A DNA stretch of 64,000 nucleotides, taken from NCBI RefSeq assembly GCF_016598595.1, contig NZ_CP066786.1:2069501-2133500 (forward strand), given 5' to 3'. Under the pieces are notes generated by a model. That model was not told the origin of the DNA. It was given only the letters and a program-made list of their open reading frames with translations, and made no database searches. Position 1 is the first letter of the stretch. Every line of letters starts with the position of its first letter. The position numbers and the translations under genes were made by a program. This DNA is from Martelella lutilitoris (GTDB taxonomy: Bacteria > Pseudomonadota > Alphaproteobacteria > Rhizobiales > Rhizobiaceae). Shown here piece by piece: positions 55,124-63,640 of the stretch.

Positions 55124-55666
55124 TTAAACAAAAGGGGTATATTTATTTCCAGGTGAATAATCAAAAACTACGTCTTGCGACCTTTCGCCAATTCTCTTCG
55201 CCGGTATGCCGCCATAGAGACCGAATGGCTCTGTATCTTTTGTGACGACAGCTCCTCCGGCAATGACGCACCCCTTAGCCACCGTCACGCCCGGCAGAAC
55301 AATCACACGTGGACCTAGCCAAACCCAATCTTCTATTGTGATTTTCTTATAGTACGTCTTGAAATGGGGATCATTGTAGTCATGCTGTGCCGTCCAGAGC
55401 ATAACTTCACTCGAGATATTGACGTTCTTGCCGATCTCGAGTCCGCCACGGCCATCCAACGTAACGCGGTGGCCAATTGAAGAGCCCGCCCCGATAGCGA
55501 CCCACCAGGGTTTGCGGATTTCGGCTCCGCCGTATATCGCGCATGACTTGCCAAGCTTCATCCCAAACAGCTTCGAATATAGAAACTTCCGAAATTGCTG
55601 CGAAGGGAAGCGGGAAACAATCGCCAGAGCAATCCAGATCAACGCGGCGACATATCTCTTAATCAT
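55124..55666 (-). CDS. Left-handed beta-helix O-acetyltransferase
   Basis: 180 residues. Hexapeptide repeats run from [61 protein letters not shown] to [52 protein letters not shown]. The AQHDY histidine is the usual catalytic base and GIPAKRIG the acetyl-CoA-binding end, as in WcaF/maltose acetyltransferase relatives. It likely acetylates a sugar of the polysaccharide. It overlaps fcl by 4 bases (ATGA) and is followed by the sulfotransferase-like gene. Confidence 0.86.
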   Translation of the reverse strand: MIKRYVAALIWIALAIVSRFPSQQFRKFLYSKLFGMKLGKSCAIYGGAEIRKPWWVAIGAGSSIGHRVTLDGRGGLEIGKNVNISSEVMLWTAQHDYNDPHFKTYYKKITIEDWVWLGPRVIVLPGVTVAKGCVIAGGAVVTKDTEPFGLYGGIPAKRIGERSQDVVFDYSPGNKYTPFV

Positions 55667-56601
55667 CTCTGCTCACCGGACAGAAAAGCCTCATACGCGT
55701 CCGCAACGCCGTCCTTCAGCGAGCGGGCGCGGTTCCAGCCCATGGCGTGCAGCCGGCTGCTGTCCATGAGCTTGCGCGGCGTGCCGTCGGGCTTCGTGCT
55801 GTCGAAGGTGAGCCGGGCTTCGTAGCCGACGACCGCGGCGATCGTCTCGGCGAGTTCGCGGATCGTCACCTCCACGCCCGAGCCGACATTGACGTGGTCG
55901 TAGCCGGAATACTCCTTCAGCAGGAACACCAGCGCGTCGGCGAGGTCGTCGCAGTGGAGGAATTCGCGCAGCGGCGTGCCCGTGCCCCACACGACCACCT
56001 CCGCGGCGCCCGCCTGCTTCGCTTCGTGGAACTTGCGGATCAGCGCCGGCAGCACGTGGGAGGACTGCAGGTCGTAATTGTCGCCCGGCCCGTAGAGGTT
56101 CGTCGGCATCGCCGAAATCCAGTCGCGGCCATATTGCTTGCGATAGGCCTGGCACAGCTTGATGCCGGCGATCTTGGCGATCGCATACCACTCGTTCGTC
56201 GGCTCCAGTGGTCCGGTCAGCAGGGCGTCTTCCGGAATTGGCTGCGGGGCCATCTTCGGATAGATGCAGGACGAGCCGAGGAACAGCAGCCGCTCCACGT
56301 CCGATTCATGGGCCGCGTGGATGATGTTGCTCTCGATCATCAGATTGTCGTAGAGGAAATCGACCGGATGCGTGTCATTGGCCAGAATCCCGCCGACCTT
56401 GGCGGCGGCGACCACGACCACATCAAGCTTCGCCTCCGCCATGAAGGCGTGCACCGCCTTCTGGTCCACCAGATCGACCACGTCGCGTCCCGCGGTAACG
56501 ATCTCGCATCCCTCGCCTTCAAGACGGCGCACCAAGGCGCCGCCCACCATGCCGCGATGTCCGGCAACCCAGACCCGCTTTCCCGAAAGGTCGTAGCTCA
56601 T
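55663..56601 (-). CDS. fcl: GDP-L-fucose synthase
   Basis: Epimerises and reduces GDP-4-keto-6-deoxymannose to GDP-L-fucose with NADPH. 312-residue extended SDR: Rossmann motif [18 protein letters not shown] near residue 10, [23 protein letters not shown], catalytic Ser in [17 protein letters not shown], and Tyr-x3-Lys in [23 protein letters not shown] and [18 protein letters not shown] lies 9 bases upstream of ATG 56601. It begins 2 bases after gmd stops and overlaps the acetyltransferase gene. High GC like the core genome. Confidence 0.96.
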   Translation of the reverse strand: MSYDLSGKRVWVAGHRGMVGGALVRRLEGEGCEIVTAGRDVVDLVDQKAVHAFMAEAKLDVVVVAAAKVGGILANDTHPVDFLYDNLMIESNIIHAAHESDVERLLFLGSSCIYPKMAPQPIPEDALLTGPLEPTNEWYAIAKIAGIKLCQAYRKQYGRDWISAMPTNLYGPGDNYDLQSSHVLPALIRKFHEAKQAGAAEVVVWGTGTPLREFLHCDDLADALVFLLKEYSGYDHVNVGSGVEVTIRELAETIAAVVGYEARLTFDSTKPDGTPRKLMDSSRLHAMGWNRARSLKDGVADAYEAFLSGEQR

Positions 56602-56603
56602 CC

Positions 56604-57722
56604 TCAACCCTCCAGACTGACGGGCAGATCCAGCCCGTGCGCCTTCAGGAGCGCGTAGCGCCGGGCGGCCTTGTGATCGGAGGCGACCATCTCGCGGCAC
56701 ATCTCGCGGGCCGTGATCTCCGGCACCCAGCCGAGCTTTTCCTTCGCCTTGGTCGGATCGCCGAGCAGCGTGTCCACCTCGGCGGGGCGGAAATAGCGCG
56801 GATCGATCCTGACGATCACATCGCCGACCTTCACATTCGGCGCGAGGTCGCCCTCGACATGGGAGACCGTGCCGATCTCGTCGACGCCCTCGCCGGAGAA
56901 TTCAAGGCTGATCCCGAGGTCCGAGGCCGCCCAGGTGATGAACTCCCTGACCGAATACTGAACCCCGGTGGCGATGACGAAGTCTTCCGGCGCATCCTGC
57001 TGCAGCATCATCCACTGCATGCGGACATAGTCCTTGGCGTGTCCCCAGTCGCGCAGGCTGTCGATATTGCCCATGTAAAGGCAGGGCTCCAGGCCGAGCG
57101 CGATGTTCGACAGGCCGCGGGTGATCTTGCGCGTGACGAAGGTCTCGCCGCGGCGCGGGCTTTCATGGTTGAACAGAATGCCGTTGCAGGCATACATGCC
57201 ATAGGCTTCGCGATAGTTCACCGTGATCCAGTAGGCATAGAGCTTGGCGACCGCATAGGGGCTGCGGGGATGAAACGGCGTCGTCTCGCGCTGCGGTATT
57301 TCCTGCACCAGCCCGTAAAGCTCCGAGGTCGAGGCCTGGTAGAAGCGCGTCTTCTTTTCCAGCCCGAGGAAGCGAACGGCCTCAAGCAGCCGCAGCGCGC
57401 CGGTTCCGTCCACGTCGGCGGTGTATTCCGGCGCCTCGAACGAAACGGCGACATGCGACTGGGCGCCGAGATTGTAGATCTCGTCGGGCTCGATGTCGCG
57501 AACGAGCCTGGTCAGGTTCGAGGTGTCCGAAAGATCGCCGTAATGCAGCCGCATGCGCGCATGGTCGAAATGCGGATCCTCGTAAAGGTGATCGACGCGC
57601 TGCGTGTTGAAAAGCGATGCGCGGCGCTTGATGCCGTGTACCTCATAGCCTTTTTCAAGCAGAAATTCGGTGAGATATGAACCGTCTTGTCCCGTTATGC
57701 CCGTAATAAGTGCTTTTTTCAT
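56604..57722 (-). CDS. gmd: GDP-mannose 4,6-dehydratase
   Basis: First step from GDP-D-mannose to GDP-L-fucose, forming GDP-4-keto-6-deoxymannose. 372 residues: [100 protein letters not shown] (catalytic Ser/Thr-Glu and Tyr-x3-Lys) and [18 protein letters not shown]. First gene of the leftward cluster; the 381-base gap before it should hold the promoter. The start was chosen at the family N-terminus; the 17 codons before it in the same frame have no family similarity. Confidence 0.97.
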   Translation of the reverse strand: MKKALITGITGQDGSYLTEFLLEKGYEVHGIKRRASLFNTQRVDHLYEDPHFDHARMRLHYGDLSDTSNLTRLVRDIEPDEIYNLGAQSHVAVSFEAPEYTADVDGTGALRLLEAVRFLGLEKKTRFYQASTSELYGLVQEIPQRETTPFHPRSPYAVAKLYAYWITVNYREAYGMYACNGILFNHESPRRGETFVTRKITRGLSNIALGLEPCLYMGNIDSLRDWGHAKDYVRMQWMMLQQDAPEDFVIATGVQYSVREFITWAASDLGISLEFSGEGVDEIGTVSHVEGDLAPNVKVGDVIVRIDPRYFRPAEVDTLLGDPTKAKEKLGWVPEITAREMCREMVASDHKAARRYALLKAHGLDLPVSLEG

Positions 57723-58103
57723 TTTACCATTGATTTCCAATATTGAACGCTCAACCCGAATCCGGTTCCCCATGCTGGATACAGGGAATAGCCGAAGAAT
57801 GCGATCAGGATTAAAGGCGTGTTTCCCGAAAAGGATTTAGTATGAAAACGCGAGGCCTGCCGCCAGAAACCATTGCTCTTGAAACTACTGAGAATACCGT
57901 CTTTGTCCCATATTTTCGAAACACTAGCCGTTGTCCGGCCGTTTGTAAAATCAATTTGCCGCTTCGCACGCCGCGCCGCGCCCGCCCCGAGGGCCGCCCG
58001 GCGGAAAACTCCGGCGATGAAACGCCGGAGCTGAACGCTCTGCGACAATCTGCCGAACAAAGTTGTCGGGCAAACGTTTGAAACCTCTGAAAGGAGCAAA
58101 CAA
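57723..58103. other. 381-base gap between gmd and the acidic-protein gene
   Basis: Divergent promoters for gmd (leftward) and the 58104 gene (rightward) should lie here. The part next to gmd (57723-57960) is AT-richer than the flanks. A hairpin at 58009-58030 (CTCCGGCG/CGCCGGAG) is followed on the minus strand by TTTT, so it may act as a terminator or attenuator in a long gmd leader. A 79-codon plus-strand frame (57842-58081) is not convincing. Confidence 0.5.
58009..58034 (-). terminator. Terminator-like hairpin in the gmd leader region
   Basis: CTCCGGCG and CGCCGGAG form a perfect 8-pair stem with a 6-base loop; read leftward it is followed by TTTTCC. No gene ends here on that strand, so attenuation of the polysaccharide operon is a possibility. 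Confidence 0.4.
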
Positions 58104-58415
58104 ATGACCGACCAGCCAAAAGACGACCCAAAAGGCGGCCCAAAAGACGGTAAGGCCGACCCTCTTGATTCCCCTGTCGGCGGCGAAGGCGACGTCGAAA
58201 GCGTCGCCGAGGAAATCACCACGCGCCAGATCTCTGCACAGACCTTCGGAGGCGATCCCGTGGAGGATCGCAGACAGCGCCTCGAGGACATCATCACGGA
58301 ACTGGAAAGCCGCACGAAGGCCAGCGAGCGCGGCGAGGACCTGGAGCCGCTGCTTCAGGAGGCCCGCTCCTCCCTCGCGATCGTCGAGCGACAGGCCGAG
58401 CGCGGCGAGGAGTAG
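58104..58415 (+). CDS. Small acidic protein of unknown function
   Basis: 103 residues, strongly charged: MTDQPKDDPKGGPKDGKADPLDSPVGGEGDVESVAEEITTRQISAQTFGGDPVEDRRQRLEDIITELESRTKASERGEDLEPLLQEARSSLAIVERQAERGEE in outline, i.e. a Gly/Asp/Lys-rich disordered N-terminus and a helical, coiled-coil-like C-terminal half. AAAGGAG 8 bases before the ATG supports expression. No cysteine, no membrane segment. I do not recognise the family. It stands alone between the polysaccharide and iron loci and has no partner on its strand. Confidence 0.65.
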   Translation: MTDQPKDDPKGGPKDGKADPLDSPVGGEGDVESVAEEITTRQISAQTFGGDPVEDRRQRLEDIITELESRTKASERGEDLEPLLQEARSSLAIVERQAERGEE

Positions 58416-58495
58416 TCTCCGTCGCGTCTGGCAGGGCGCGGCCGGTCGCGCCGCAGATGCGATGGGGGTTTTGAACAGGCGCGCGGGCGCGCCCT

Positions 58496-59404
58496 CTATT
58501 GCACGCCGTAGATGCGGGCGATATCCGCAAGCATCAGCCGCGCGGCGATGATGCCGCCCGCAGTGTTCCAGACTGCATCCGAAACGGCGTGAGCCCTGCC
58601 TGCCCGGACGGCCGAAAGCGACTGCCAGAGCGGATCGCCGAGCACGTCCTTCTCCATCGCCTCGCCCTCGCCGTTTCCGGTCTCCCAGGTGAAATAGAAG
58701 ATGCGGTCGCCATCCATGTCGGGAATGCTTTCCTTTCCGGTGCGGATGGCGAAGGCATCGACATTCTGGTTCTCGGGCCGGTCAAAACCGATATCCTTCA
58801 GCAGCACGCCGGAAAAACTGTCGAGCTGATAGATGCGGATCTGGCCGGGCAGGAAGCGTATGACCGATACCTTCTCGTCAACGGCATCACCAAGCCTGTC
58901 CCTGAGATCGGCGGCCGCCTCGTCATAAGCAGCGATTTCCGCGGCGCCCTTGTCCGCAAGTCCCAGCGCATCGGCATAGAGCCTGAAATTCACCTTCCAG
59001 TCACCGCGCAATTCCCCGGACATCACCGTCGGCGCGATGGCGCTGAGCTGCGGATAGACCTCCTCCTGGCGCTGGCGATTGGCAAGGATGAGGTCCGGCT
59101 CGAGTGCCGCGATCATCTCAAGGTTCACCGCGCTTTCCGTACCGACGGGAACAGCCGCGCCCATCTGGTCATCGATATGATTCCACCACGGATCGCCGCG
59201 CCAGGAGTTGACGGCGCCGACGGGCCGAACGCCAAGGGCAAGCGCGGCTTCGGTGCCCTCGTTTGTGAGAACCACCACACGCTGCGGATCGTCGGGCACG
59301 GTCACGGTCCCCATCGCATCCTTCACATCGCGCGCGGAAAGAGGCGTAGAGCAGAGCCCTATCGCGAAAGCCGCAAGCGCGGCGAGTTTGGTCAAGGACG
59401 GCAT
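58496..59404 (-). CDS. Iron-siderophore/heme-type ABC transporter substrate-binding protein (copy 1)
   Basis: 302 residues with a signal peptide ending PLSA (about residue 25). GTVTVPDDPQRVVVLTNEGTEAALALGVRPVGAVNSW is the start of a FecB/FhuD-type TroA-like fold; EMIAALEPDLILANRQRQEEVYPQLSAIAPTV is the typical second segment, and IPDMDGDRIFYFTWE the C-lobe end. GAGGAA upstream supports ATG 59404. It is divergent from the permease operon, with a TGA-N9-TCA iron box between them, and is a clear paralogue of the protein at the other end of the locus. Confidence 0.9.
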   Translation of the reverse strand: MPSLTKLAALAAFAIGLCSTPLSARDVKDAMGTVTVPDDPQRVVVLTNEGTEAALALGVRPVGAVNSWRGDPWWNHIDDQMGAAVPVGTESAVNLEMIAALEPDLILANRQRQEEVYPQLSAIAPTVMSGELRGDWKVNFRLYADALGLADKGAAEIAAYDEAAADLRDRLGDAVDEKVSVIRFLPGQIRIYQLDSFSGVLLKDIGFDRPENQNVDAFAIRTGKESIPDMDGDRIFYFTWETGNGEGEAMEKDVLGDPLWQSLSAVRAGRAHAVSDAVWNTAGGIIAARLMLADIARIYGVQ

Positions 59405-59418
59405 CGGATTCCTCAAGT

Positions 59419-59433
59419 TGACTATTACTTTCA
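59419..59433 (+). promoter_or_regulatory. RirA-type iron-responsive operator (IRO)
   Basis: TGA-N9-TCA with exact spacing, inside a short AT-rich stretch between the divergent binding-protein and permease genes. RirA is the main iron regulator of Rhizobiaceae and binds this motif under iron-replete conditions. Confidence 0.62.
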
Positions 59434-59499
59434 TATTTTGTTTTAAAGTTGACCGTCGCACTCCGCAATGTCAAATCGTCCCCGGAAGGATGGAACGTC

Positions 59500-60495
59500 G
59501 TGATACGCACCTTGCTGCTGCTCCTGCTGACATTGCTGATCGCCGTGATTGCCAGCCTGCATCTCGGCGTCCACGTCTATGGGCCGGCAACGGTATGGCA
59601 GGCGCTTTTTGGCGGCGCGGAAAGTTCTTCCGAAATCATAGTCCGGACATTGCGGCTTCCGCGCACGCTCAACGCGGTCCTGACCGGCGCCGCGCTCTCG
59701 CTCTCAGGTCTTTTCATGCAGGCCGTTACGCGTAATCCCCTGGCCGAGCCCGGCCTTCTTGGCGTCAATGCGGGAGCCGCTTTCGCGGTTGCCTTTGGCC
59801 TCGTGCTTCTGGGCGCCGTTTCGATCGCCGGAATCGGGCTTCTGGCAATTGGCGGGGCGCTTGCGGCGGCAGCCCTGGTATTCGGGCTTTCGGGCGCGCT
59901 CGGACCAGCCGCAGGGCCGACGGGAATACTTCTTGTCGGGGTCACGGTCACGGCAATGCTGGCCTCGCTTACGCAGCTTGTCCTGCTCATCGACGAGACA
60001 GCGCTCGAGACCCTGCTGTTCTGGCTTTCCGGCGGCTTCGCCGACCGGCCCCTGCCGCTCCTTTCTATCGGAGTCGGCGCGCTGGCGATCGCCTTCACCG
60101 GCGCAGCCGCCCTTTCGACCTCCATCGACGCGCTGCAGCTCGACGATCAGAGCGCCAGCGGTATCGGCGTCGATGTGGCCCGCACGCGCCTTTCGGCGCT
60201 GACGCTGGCAGCCCTGCTGTCCGCCGGCGCCGTCGCCATGTCCGGTCCGGTGGCCTTTCTCGGCCTGATCGCGCCGCATATCACCCGCCGGCTGATGGCG
60301 GCCCGCCCGGGTTTCCTGGCCCTGTCGCTGCTGGCCATGCTGACCGGCGCGATCATTGCCGTCCTTGCCGATATTCTGGCGCGGCTGATCGTGGCGCCGG
60401 GCGAAGCGCCCATCGGCGCGGTGCTGGCCTTTGTCGGCGTGCCGTTCCTGATCCATCTTCTGAGAGCAAAACGGCTGCGCGGGGTCGGCGTGTGA
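59500..60495 (+). CDS. FecCD-family iron-siderophore ABC permease (1)
   Basis: 331 residues with 9-10 membrane helices. Landmarks: VRTLRLPRTLNAVLTGAALSLSGLFMQAVTRNPLAEPGLLGVNAGAAFAV, LLFWLSGGFADRP, and the coupling-helix region SGPVAFLGLIAPHITRRLMAARPGF. These are the BtuC/FhuB/FecD-type signatures. I chose the GTG at 59500 (AGGATGG upstream), because residues before it are hydrophilic and unlike the family; a TTG at 59449 is the longer option. Its stop overlaps the start of the second permease gene. Confidence 0.9.
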   Translation: MIRTLLLLLLTLLIAVIASLHLGVHVYGPATVWQALFGGAESSSEIIVRTLRLPRTLNAVLTGAALSLSGLFMQAVTRNPLAEPGLLGVNAGAAFAVAFGLVLLGAVSIAGIGLLAIGGALAAAALVFGLSGALGPAAGPTGILLVGVTVTAMLASLTQLVLLIDETALETLLFWLSGGFADRPLPLLSIGVGALAIAFTGAAALSTSIDALQLDDQSASGIGVDVARTRLSALTLAALLSAGAVAMSGPVAFLGLIAPHITRRLMAARPGFLALSLLAMLTGAIIAVLADILARLIVAPGEAPIGAVLAFVGVPFLIHLLRAKRLRGVGV

Positions 60496-61505
60496 AGACC
60501 GGTCCGCTCCCCATAGCCGCACTGCTCGTGATCCTGGCCGGCGGCCTGGTTGTCGCGACCGGGCTCGGCTCGAGCTTCATCGGGCCTTCAAGGGTTGCCG
60601 CCGCGCTTCTCGGCAATGGCAGCCGGACCGATGAGATCATCGTGTGGACGCTCCGCTTGCCACGCGTTGCGCTGGCCACGCTCGCCGGCATGGCGCTCGG
60701 TCTGTCCGGCGCGATCCTGCAGCGGGCGTTGCGCAACCCCATGGCCGCCCCCTCCATTCTCGGCGTGACCGATGGCGCCGCACTCGGCGTGGTTACCTTC
60801 CTGTGGTTTTTCTCCGACGACGCCAACGTGCTGACGGTTTCGATCCACTGGCAGCCGCTGGCGGCCGTCGCCGGCGCGTTTGCCTTCGCGTTTCTCGTCG
60901 GCCTGCTGACGGTGGCCGACCGGGCCCGCAACGATCCGGTCCGTCTCATTCTCTATGGCATTGCCCTTGCCGCGCTCGCCAAGGCCTGCGTCACGCTGAT
61001 GATGATCGTCGGTCCGGTCTATCGCGCAAGCCAGGCTCTGCAATGGATCACCGGGTCGGTCAACGCCGCGCACTGGATGGATGTCGGCGTCGTGGCCGCG
61101 GGGCTCGCGCTCAGCGTTCCGGTCCTCATTCTCATGCGCCTGCCGTTGCGGCAGATCGTCCTTGATCGGCAAACGGCGATCACGACGGGATTGCAGGTCA
61201 ACCGTCACCGGATCGGGCTTCTGGTGCTCTCGGTGATGCTGACCGCCCTTGCGATCTCGCAGGTCGGAGCCATCAGCTTCGTCGGGCTGATTGCGCCGCA
61301 CGCCGCGCGGCTGTTCCATGGCCAGTTCAGGTCGGGTTACCTTCTGGGCAGCGCACTCATCGGCGGCATCCTGGTGCTTGCCGCGGACACGTTTGCCCGA
61401 ACGATCGCCAGCCCGCTGGAGCTTCCGGCAGGCGCCGTGACCGCGCTGATCGGCGCGCCGCTGTTCCTCTTACTCATCTTACGGAGGCAAGTCCGCAATG
61501 GCTGA
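60492..61505 (+). CDS. FecCD-family iron-siderophore ABC permease (2)
   Basis: 337 residues from a GTG start that overlaps the first permease stop. IIVWTLRLPRVALATLAGMALGLSGAILQRALRNPMAAPSILGVTDGAALGV and GAISFVGLIAPHAARLFHGQFRSGYLLGSALIGGILVLAADTFAR are the conserved permease segments. It pairs with the first permease as a heterodimeric channel (FecC/FecD arrangement). Its 3' end overlaps the ATPase gene by 8 bases. Confidence 0.91.
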   Translation: MKTGPLPIAALLVILAGGLVVATGLGSSFIGPSRVAAALLGNGSRTDEIIVWTLRLPRVALATLAGMALGLSGAILQRALRNPMAAPSILGVTDGAALGVVTFLWFFSDDANVLTVSIHWQPLAAVAGAFAFAFLVGLLTVADRARNDPVRLILYGIALAALAKACVTLMMIVGPVYRASQALQWITGSVNAAHWMDVGVVAAGLALSVPVLILMRLPLRQIVLDRQTAITTGLQVNRHRIGLLVLSVMLTALAISQVGAISFVGLIAPHAARLFHGQFRSGYLLGSALIGGILVLAADTFARTIASPLELPAGAVTALIGAPLFLLLILRRQVRNG

Positions 61506-62298
61506 TACGCTCGCAACCCTTTCGGCGCTCTCAGCCAGTTATGACGGGTTCAGCGCGCTCGACAACATCGACCTCACCTTGCCCGAGGAAGAGATCATCG
61601 CCTTCTGCGGGCCGAATGGCAGCGGAAAATCCACCGCGCTGAAGGTCCTGCGGGCGCTCCATATGCCGCAATCCGGCAATGTCAGCGTGGCCGGGCGCCC
61701 GCTTTCCCACTGGACGTCGCGGGAGCTTGCCCGGGAGATCGCCATGCTCAGCCAATCACCCGAGGCGCCGCCGGACATGACGGTCGAAGATCTCGTCATG
61801 CTTGGCCGCTATGCCCGGCGCAGCCGTTTTTCCGCGCCGTCTGCCGAAGACGGCCGGGCCATTGACGGCGCGCTGGAGACGACGGGAATGACGGCCTTGC
61901 GCGCGCGCAGTCTCGGCCAGCTTTCCGGCGGACAGCTGCAACGGGCGTGGATCGCGATGACGCTTGCGCAGGATGCGCCCCGCATCTTCCTCGACGAGCC
62001 GACCAATCACCTCGATATCGCGCATGCGCTGGAAATTCTTGATCTCCTGCGGATGCTGAACCGCCGGGAAAAACGCAGTTTCGTCATCGTTCTGCACGAC
62101 CTCAACCACGCACTGCGCTATGCCGACCATGTCGTCCTGTTCAAAGACGGCAGGATCGCTGCCCAGGGGCGGACAGGCGAGGTACTGACCGAATCACTGA
62201 TCAGCCGCGTTTTCAGCATCGACTGCCGCATTCTGTCGCTGCCGGGCGAGGAAATGCCCGTGATCGTACCCTTCACCCGTCGCGGAACGGCGAAATAG
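61498..62298 (+). CDS. FecE-type ABC transporter ATP-binding protein
   Basis: 266 residues: Walker A CGPNGSGKST (about 38-47), Q-loop MLSQSPEAPPDMTVEDLVMLGRYARRS, signature LSGGQLQRAWIAMTLAQ, Walker B RIFLDEPTNHLDIAHALEIL and switch His in IVLHDLNHALRYADHVVLFKDGRI. This is the iron-siderophore/cobalamin importer class. It overlaps the permease gene and completes one transporter core; it is convergent with the second binding-protein gene 32 bases away. Confidence 0.94.
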   Translation: MADTLATLSALSASYDGFSALDNIDLTLPEEEIIAFCGPNGSGKSTALKVLRALHMPQSGNVSVAGRPLSHWTSRELAREIAMLSQSPEAPPDMTVEDLVMLGRYARRSRFSAPSAEDGRAIDGALETTGMTALRARSLGQLSGGQLQRAWIAMTLAQDAPRIFLDEPTNHLDIAHALEILDLLRMLNRREKRSFVIVLHDLNHALRYADHVVLFKDGRIAAQGRTGEVLTESLISRVFSIDCRILSLPGEEMPVIVPFTRRGTAK

Positions 62299-62330
62299 GG
62301 CCGCGGTCAGTGGCTTCGGCGCTGCAAGTG

Positions 62331-63296
62331 TTAAGGCTTGCTGCCTTCGCCTGATATCGGCGGCAGCGACACGGCGTAGATATCGGCAAGGTCATCCAGC
62401 ATGGCCTGCGCCGCAAACCAACCGCCCGCCGTCGCCCAGACGCCGTCATCCACCTCGCTTACCCGGCCGTCCCGGACTGCCGGCAGGCGTGCCCACAAGG
62501 GGTCGGAGAGAAACGCGGCAGCCGCCTCCTCGCCCTTGCCGTCGCCTCTGTCATAGGTCAGCCAGAATATCCGATCGCCATCCATATCAGGGATGCTTTC
62601 ACGCCCGACCGCGATGGAAAGTCCGTCACCCTGCTGCTGCACGGGGCGGGAGAAGCCGACATCGGCCAGCACATGACCCAGAAAGCTTCCCCGCAGATAG
62701 AGATAGGTCTGGCCGGGCACGAAACGGACCACGGAAACGCGCTCCCCGGCGTGTTCTCCAAGCCCGCCGCGCAGAGCTTTCACGCGGTCCTCATAGGACG
62801 CGAGCGCCGCCTCGCCTTCCGTCTGCCGATTGAGCGCGCGCGCCACAAAGGCGAGATTGTCCTTCCAGGCGCCAAGGCCTTCCACGAAGACCGTCGGCGC
62901 AATGGCCGAGAGCTGACCGTAGATTTCCTCATCCCGCTTGCGGCTGCCGATGATGAGATCGGGCTCAAGCGCCGCGACCAGCTCAACATTCACGGCAAGC
63001 TCCGTACCAAGGTCTGCCGTGTCGGAAAGCCTGTCGCCAAGATGCGGGTACCAGGGATCGCCATACCAGGAGCGCGTCGCGCCGACCGGCCTGACGCCAA
63101 CGGCAAGGGCGGCCTCGGTGGTTTCATTGGTCAATGTGACCACCCGCCGGGGCTCCGACGGCACCTCGGTTATGCCCATCGCGTGTTCGATCGTGTTTTC
63201 GGCCCGTGCAAGTCCGCCTGCGGCAAGACAAAGGACGAAGAGCGCGGCAGCAAGAAGTCTGAAAGGCATCAGGAGAATCCGGGAGCTGGGGAACAC
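62331..63296 (-). CDS. Iron-siderophore/heme-type ABC transporter substrate-binding protein (copy 2)
   Basis: About 321 residues with a signal peptide (MPFRLLAAALFVLCLAAGGLARA part). The fold segments mirror copy 1: ITEVPSEPRRVVTLTNETTEAALAVGVRPVGATRSW, ELVAALEPDLIIGSRKRDEEIYGQLSAIAPTV, VSVVRFVPGQTYLYLRGSFLGHVLADVGFSRP and ESIPDMDGDRIFWLTYD. The start is uncertain between GTG 63296 and ATG 63269. A TGA-N9-TCA iron box lies 12 bases upstream of 63296. Convergent with the ATPase gene. Confidence 0.89.
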   Translation of the reverse strand: MFPSSRILLMPFRLLAAALFVLCLAAGGLARAENTIEHAMGITEVPSEPRRVVTLTNETTEAALAVGVRPVGATRSWYGDPWYPHLGDRLSDTADLGTELAVNVELVAALEPDLIIGSRKRDEEIYGQLSAIAPTVFVEGLGAWKDNLAFVARALNRQTEGEAALASYEDRVKALRGGLGEHAGERVSVVRFVPGQTYLYLRGSFLGHVLADVGFSRPVQQQGDGLSIAVGRESIPDMDGDRIFWLTYDRGDGKGEEAAAAFLSDPLWARLPAVRDGRVSEVDDGVWATAGGWFAAQAMLDDLADIYAVSLPPISGEGSKP

Positions 63297-63308
63297 AGTC
63301 TCTTTTCT

Positions 63309-63323
63309 TGAGTATAATAATCA
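63309..63323 (+). promoter_or_regulatory. RirA-type iron-responsive operator (IRO)
   Basis: TGA-N9-TCA with an AT-only 9-base spacer except one G, just upstream of the second binding-protein gene. Second such box in the locus, each before a binding-protein gene. Confidence 0.62.
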
Positions 63324-63544
63324 TATTTGTCAATGATCATCGACCGCGGCATTCCCTGCGGTCTTCGCCCCCGACCGCCTCAACGCCCGCATCGAGAGGC
63401 ACGGTTTGCGAAGCCGGCCGGATGCCGCGCCCGCCATTGCGTCTGGCCCCGTTCATGCACGGCGCTGATGGCAGGCTCCCCCGCTTTCGCCGCTTTCATT
63501 CGCCGTCTGGATTGAAAACGCGCGAAAATTAACCATATCGGGGA

Positions 63545-63638
63545 ACAAGAATGACATCGCCGTCGTTAAGGCGGTATATCTTCCAAACGACCTCCAACAG
63601 GCACCCCGGCATTCCCCTGCGCCGGGGTGTTTGCTTTT
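63545..63638 (+). ncRNA. Possible small RNA with intrinsic terminator
   Basis: A perfect 9-pair stem (CACCCCGGC/GCCGGGGTG, 63602-63629) followed by a T-rich run TTTGCTTTT has no gene upstream on its strand. About 90 bases earlier ATTGAA-N16-CCATAT resembles a rhizobial housekeeping promoter, which would start a transcript of about 95 bases. It contains the single-stranded anti-Shine-Dalgarno stretch ACCTCC just before the terminator. A 29-codon frame (63551-63640) runs through the hairpin, so it could instead encode a peptide. The remaining part of the 63297-63640 gap (about 63324-63510) shows nothing. Confidence 0.35.
63602..63638 (+). terminator. Orphan intrinsic terminator
   Basis: CACCCCGGC pairs with GCCGGGGTG around a 10-base loop, followed by TTTGCTTTT on the plus strand. 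The annotated neighbours (binding protein and HxlR) are both on the minus strand, so it must serve another transcript, possibly the small RNA listed above. Confidence 0.75.
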
Positions 63639-63640
63639 GA

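Noticed and set aside
57842..58081. 79-codon plus-strand frame in the gmd upstream gap
   Set aside because: A weak GGA lies upstream, but the composition is Arg/Pro-rich, the frame crosses a hairpin and nothing resembles a known protein.
63551..63640. 29-codon frame inside the possible small RNA
   Set aside because: Runs through a strong terminator hairpin; kept only as an alternative to the sRNA.
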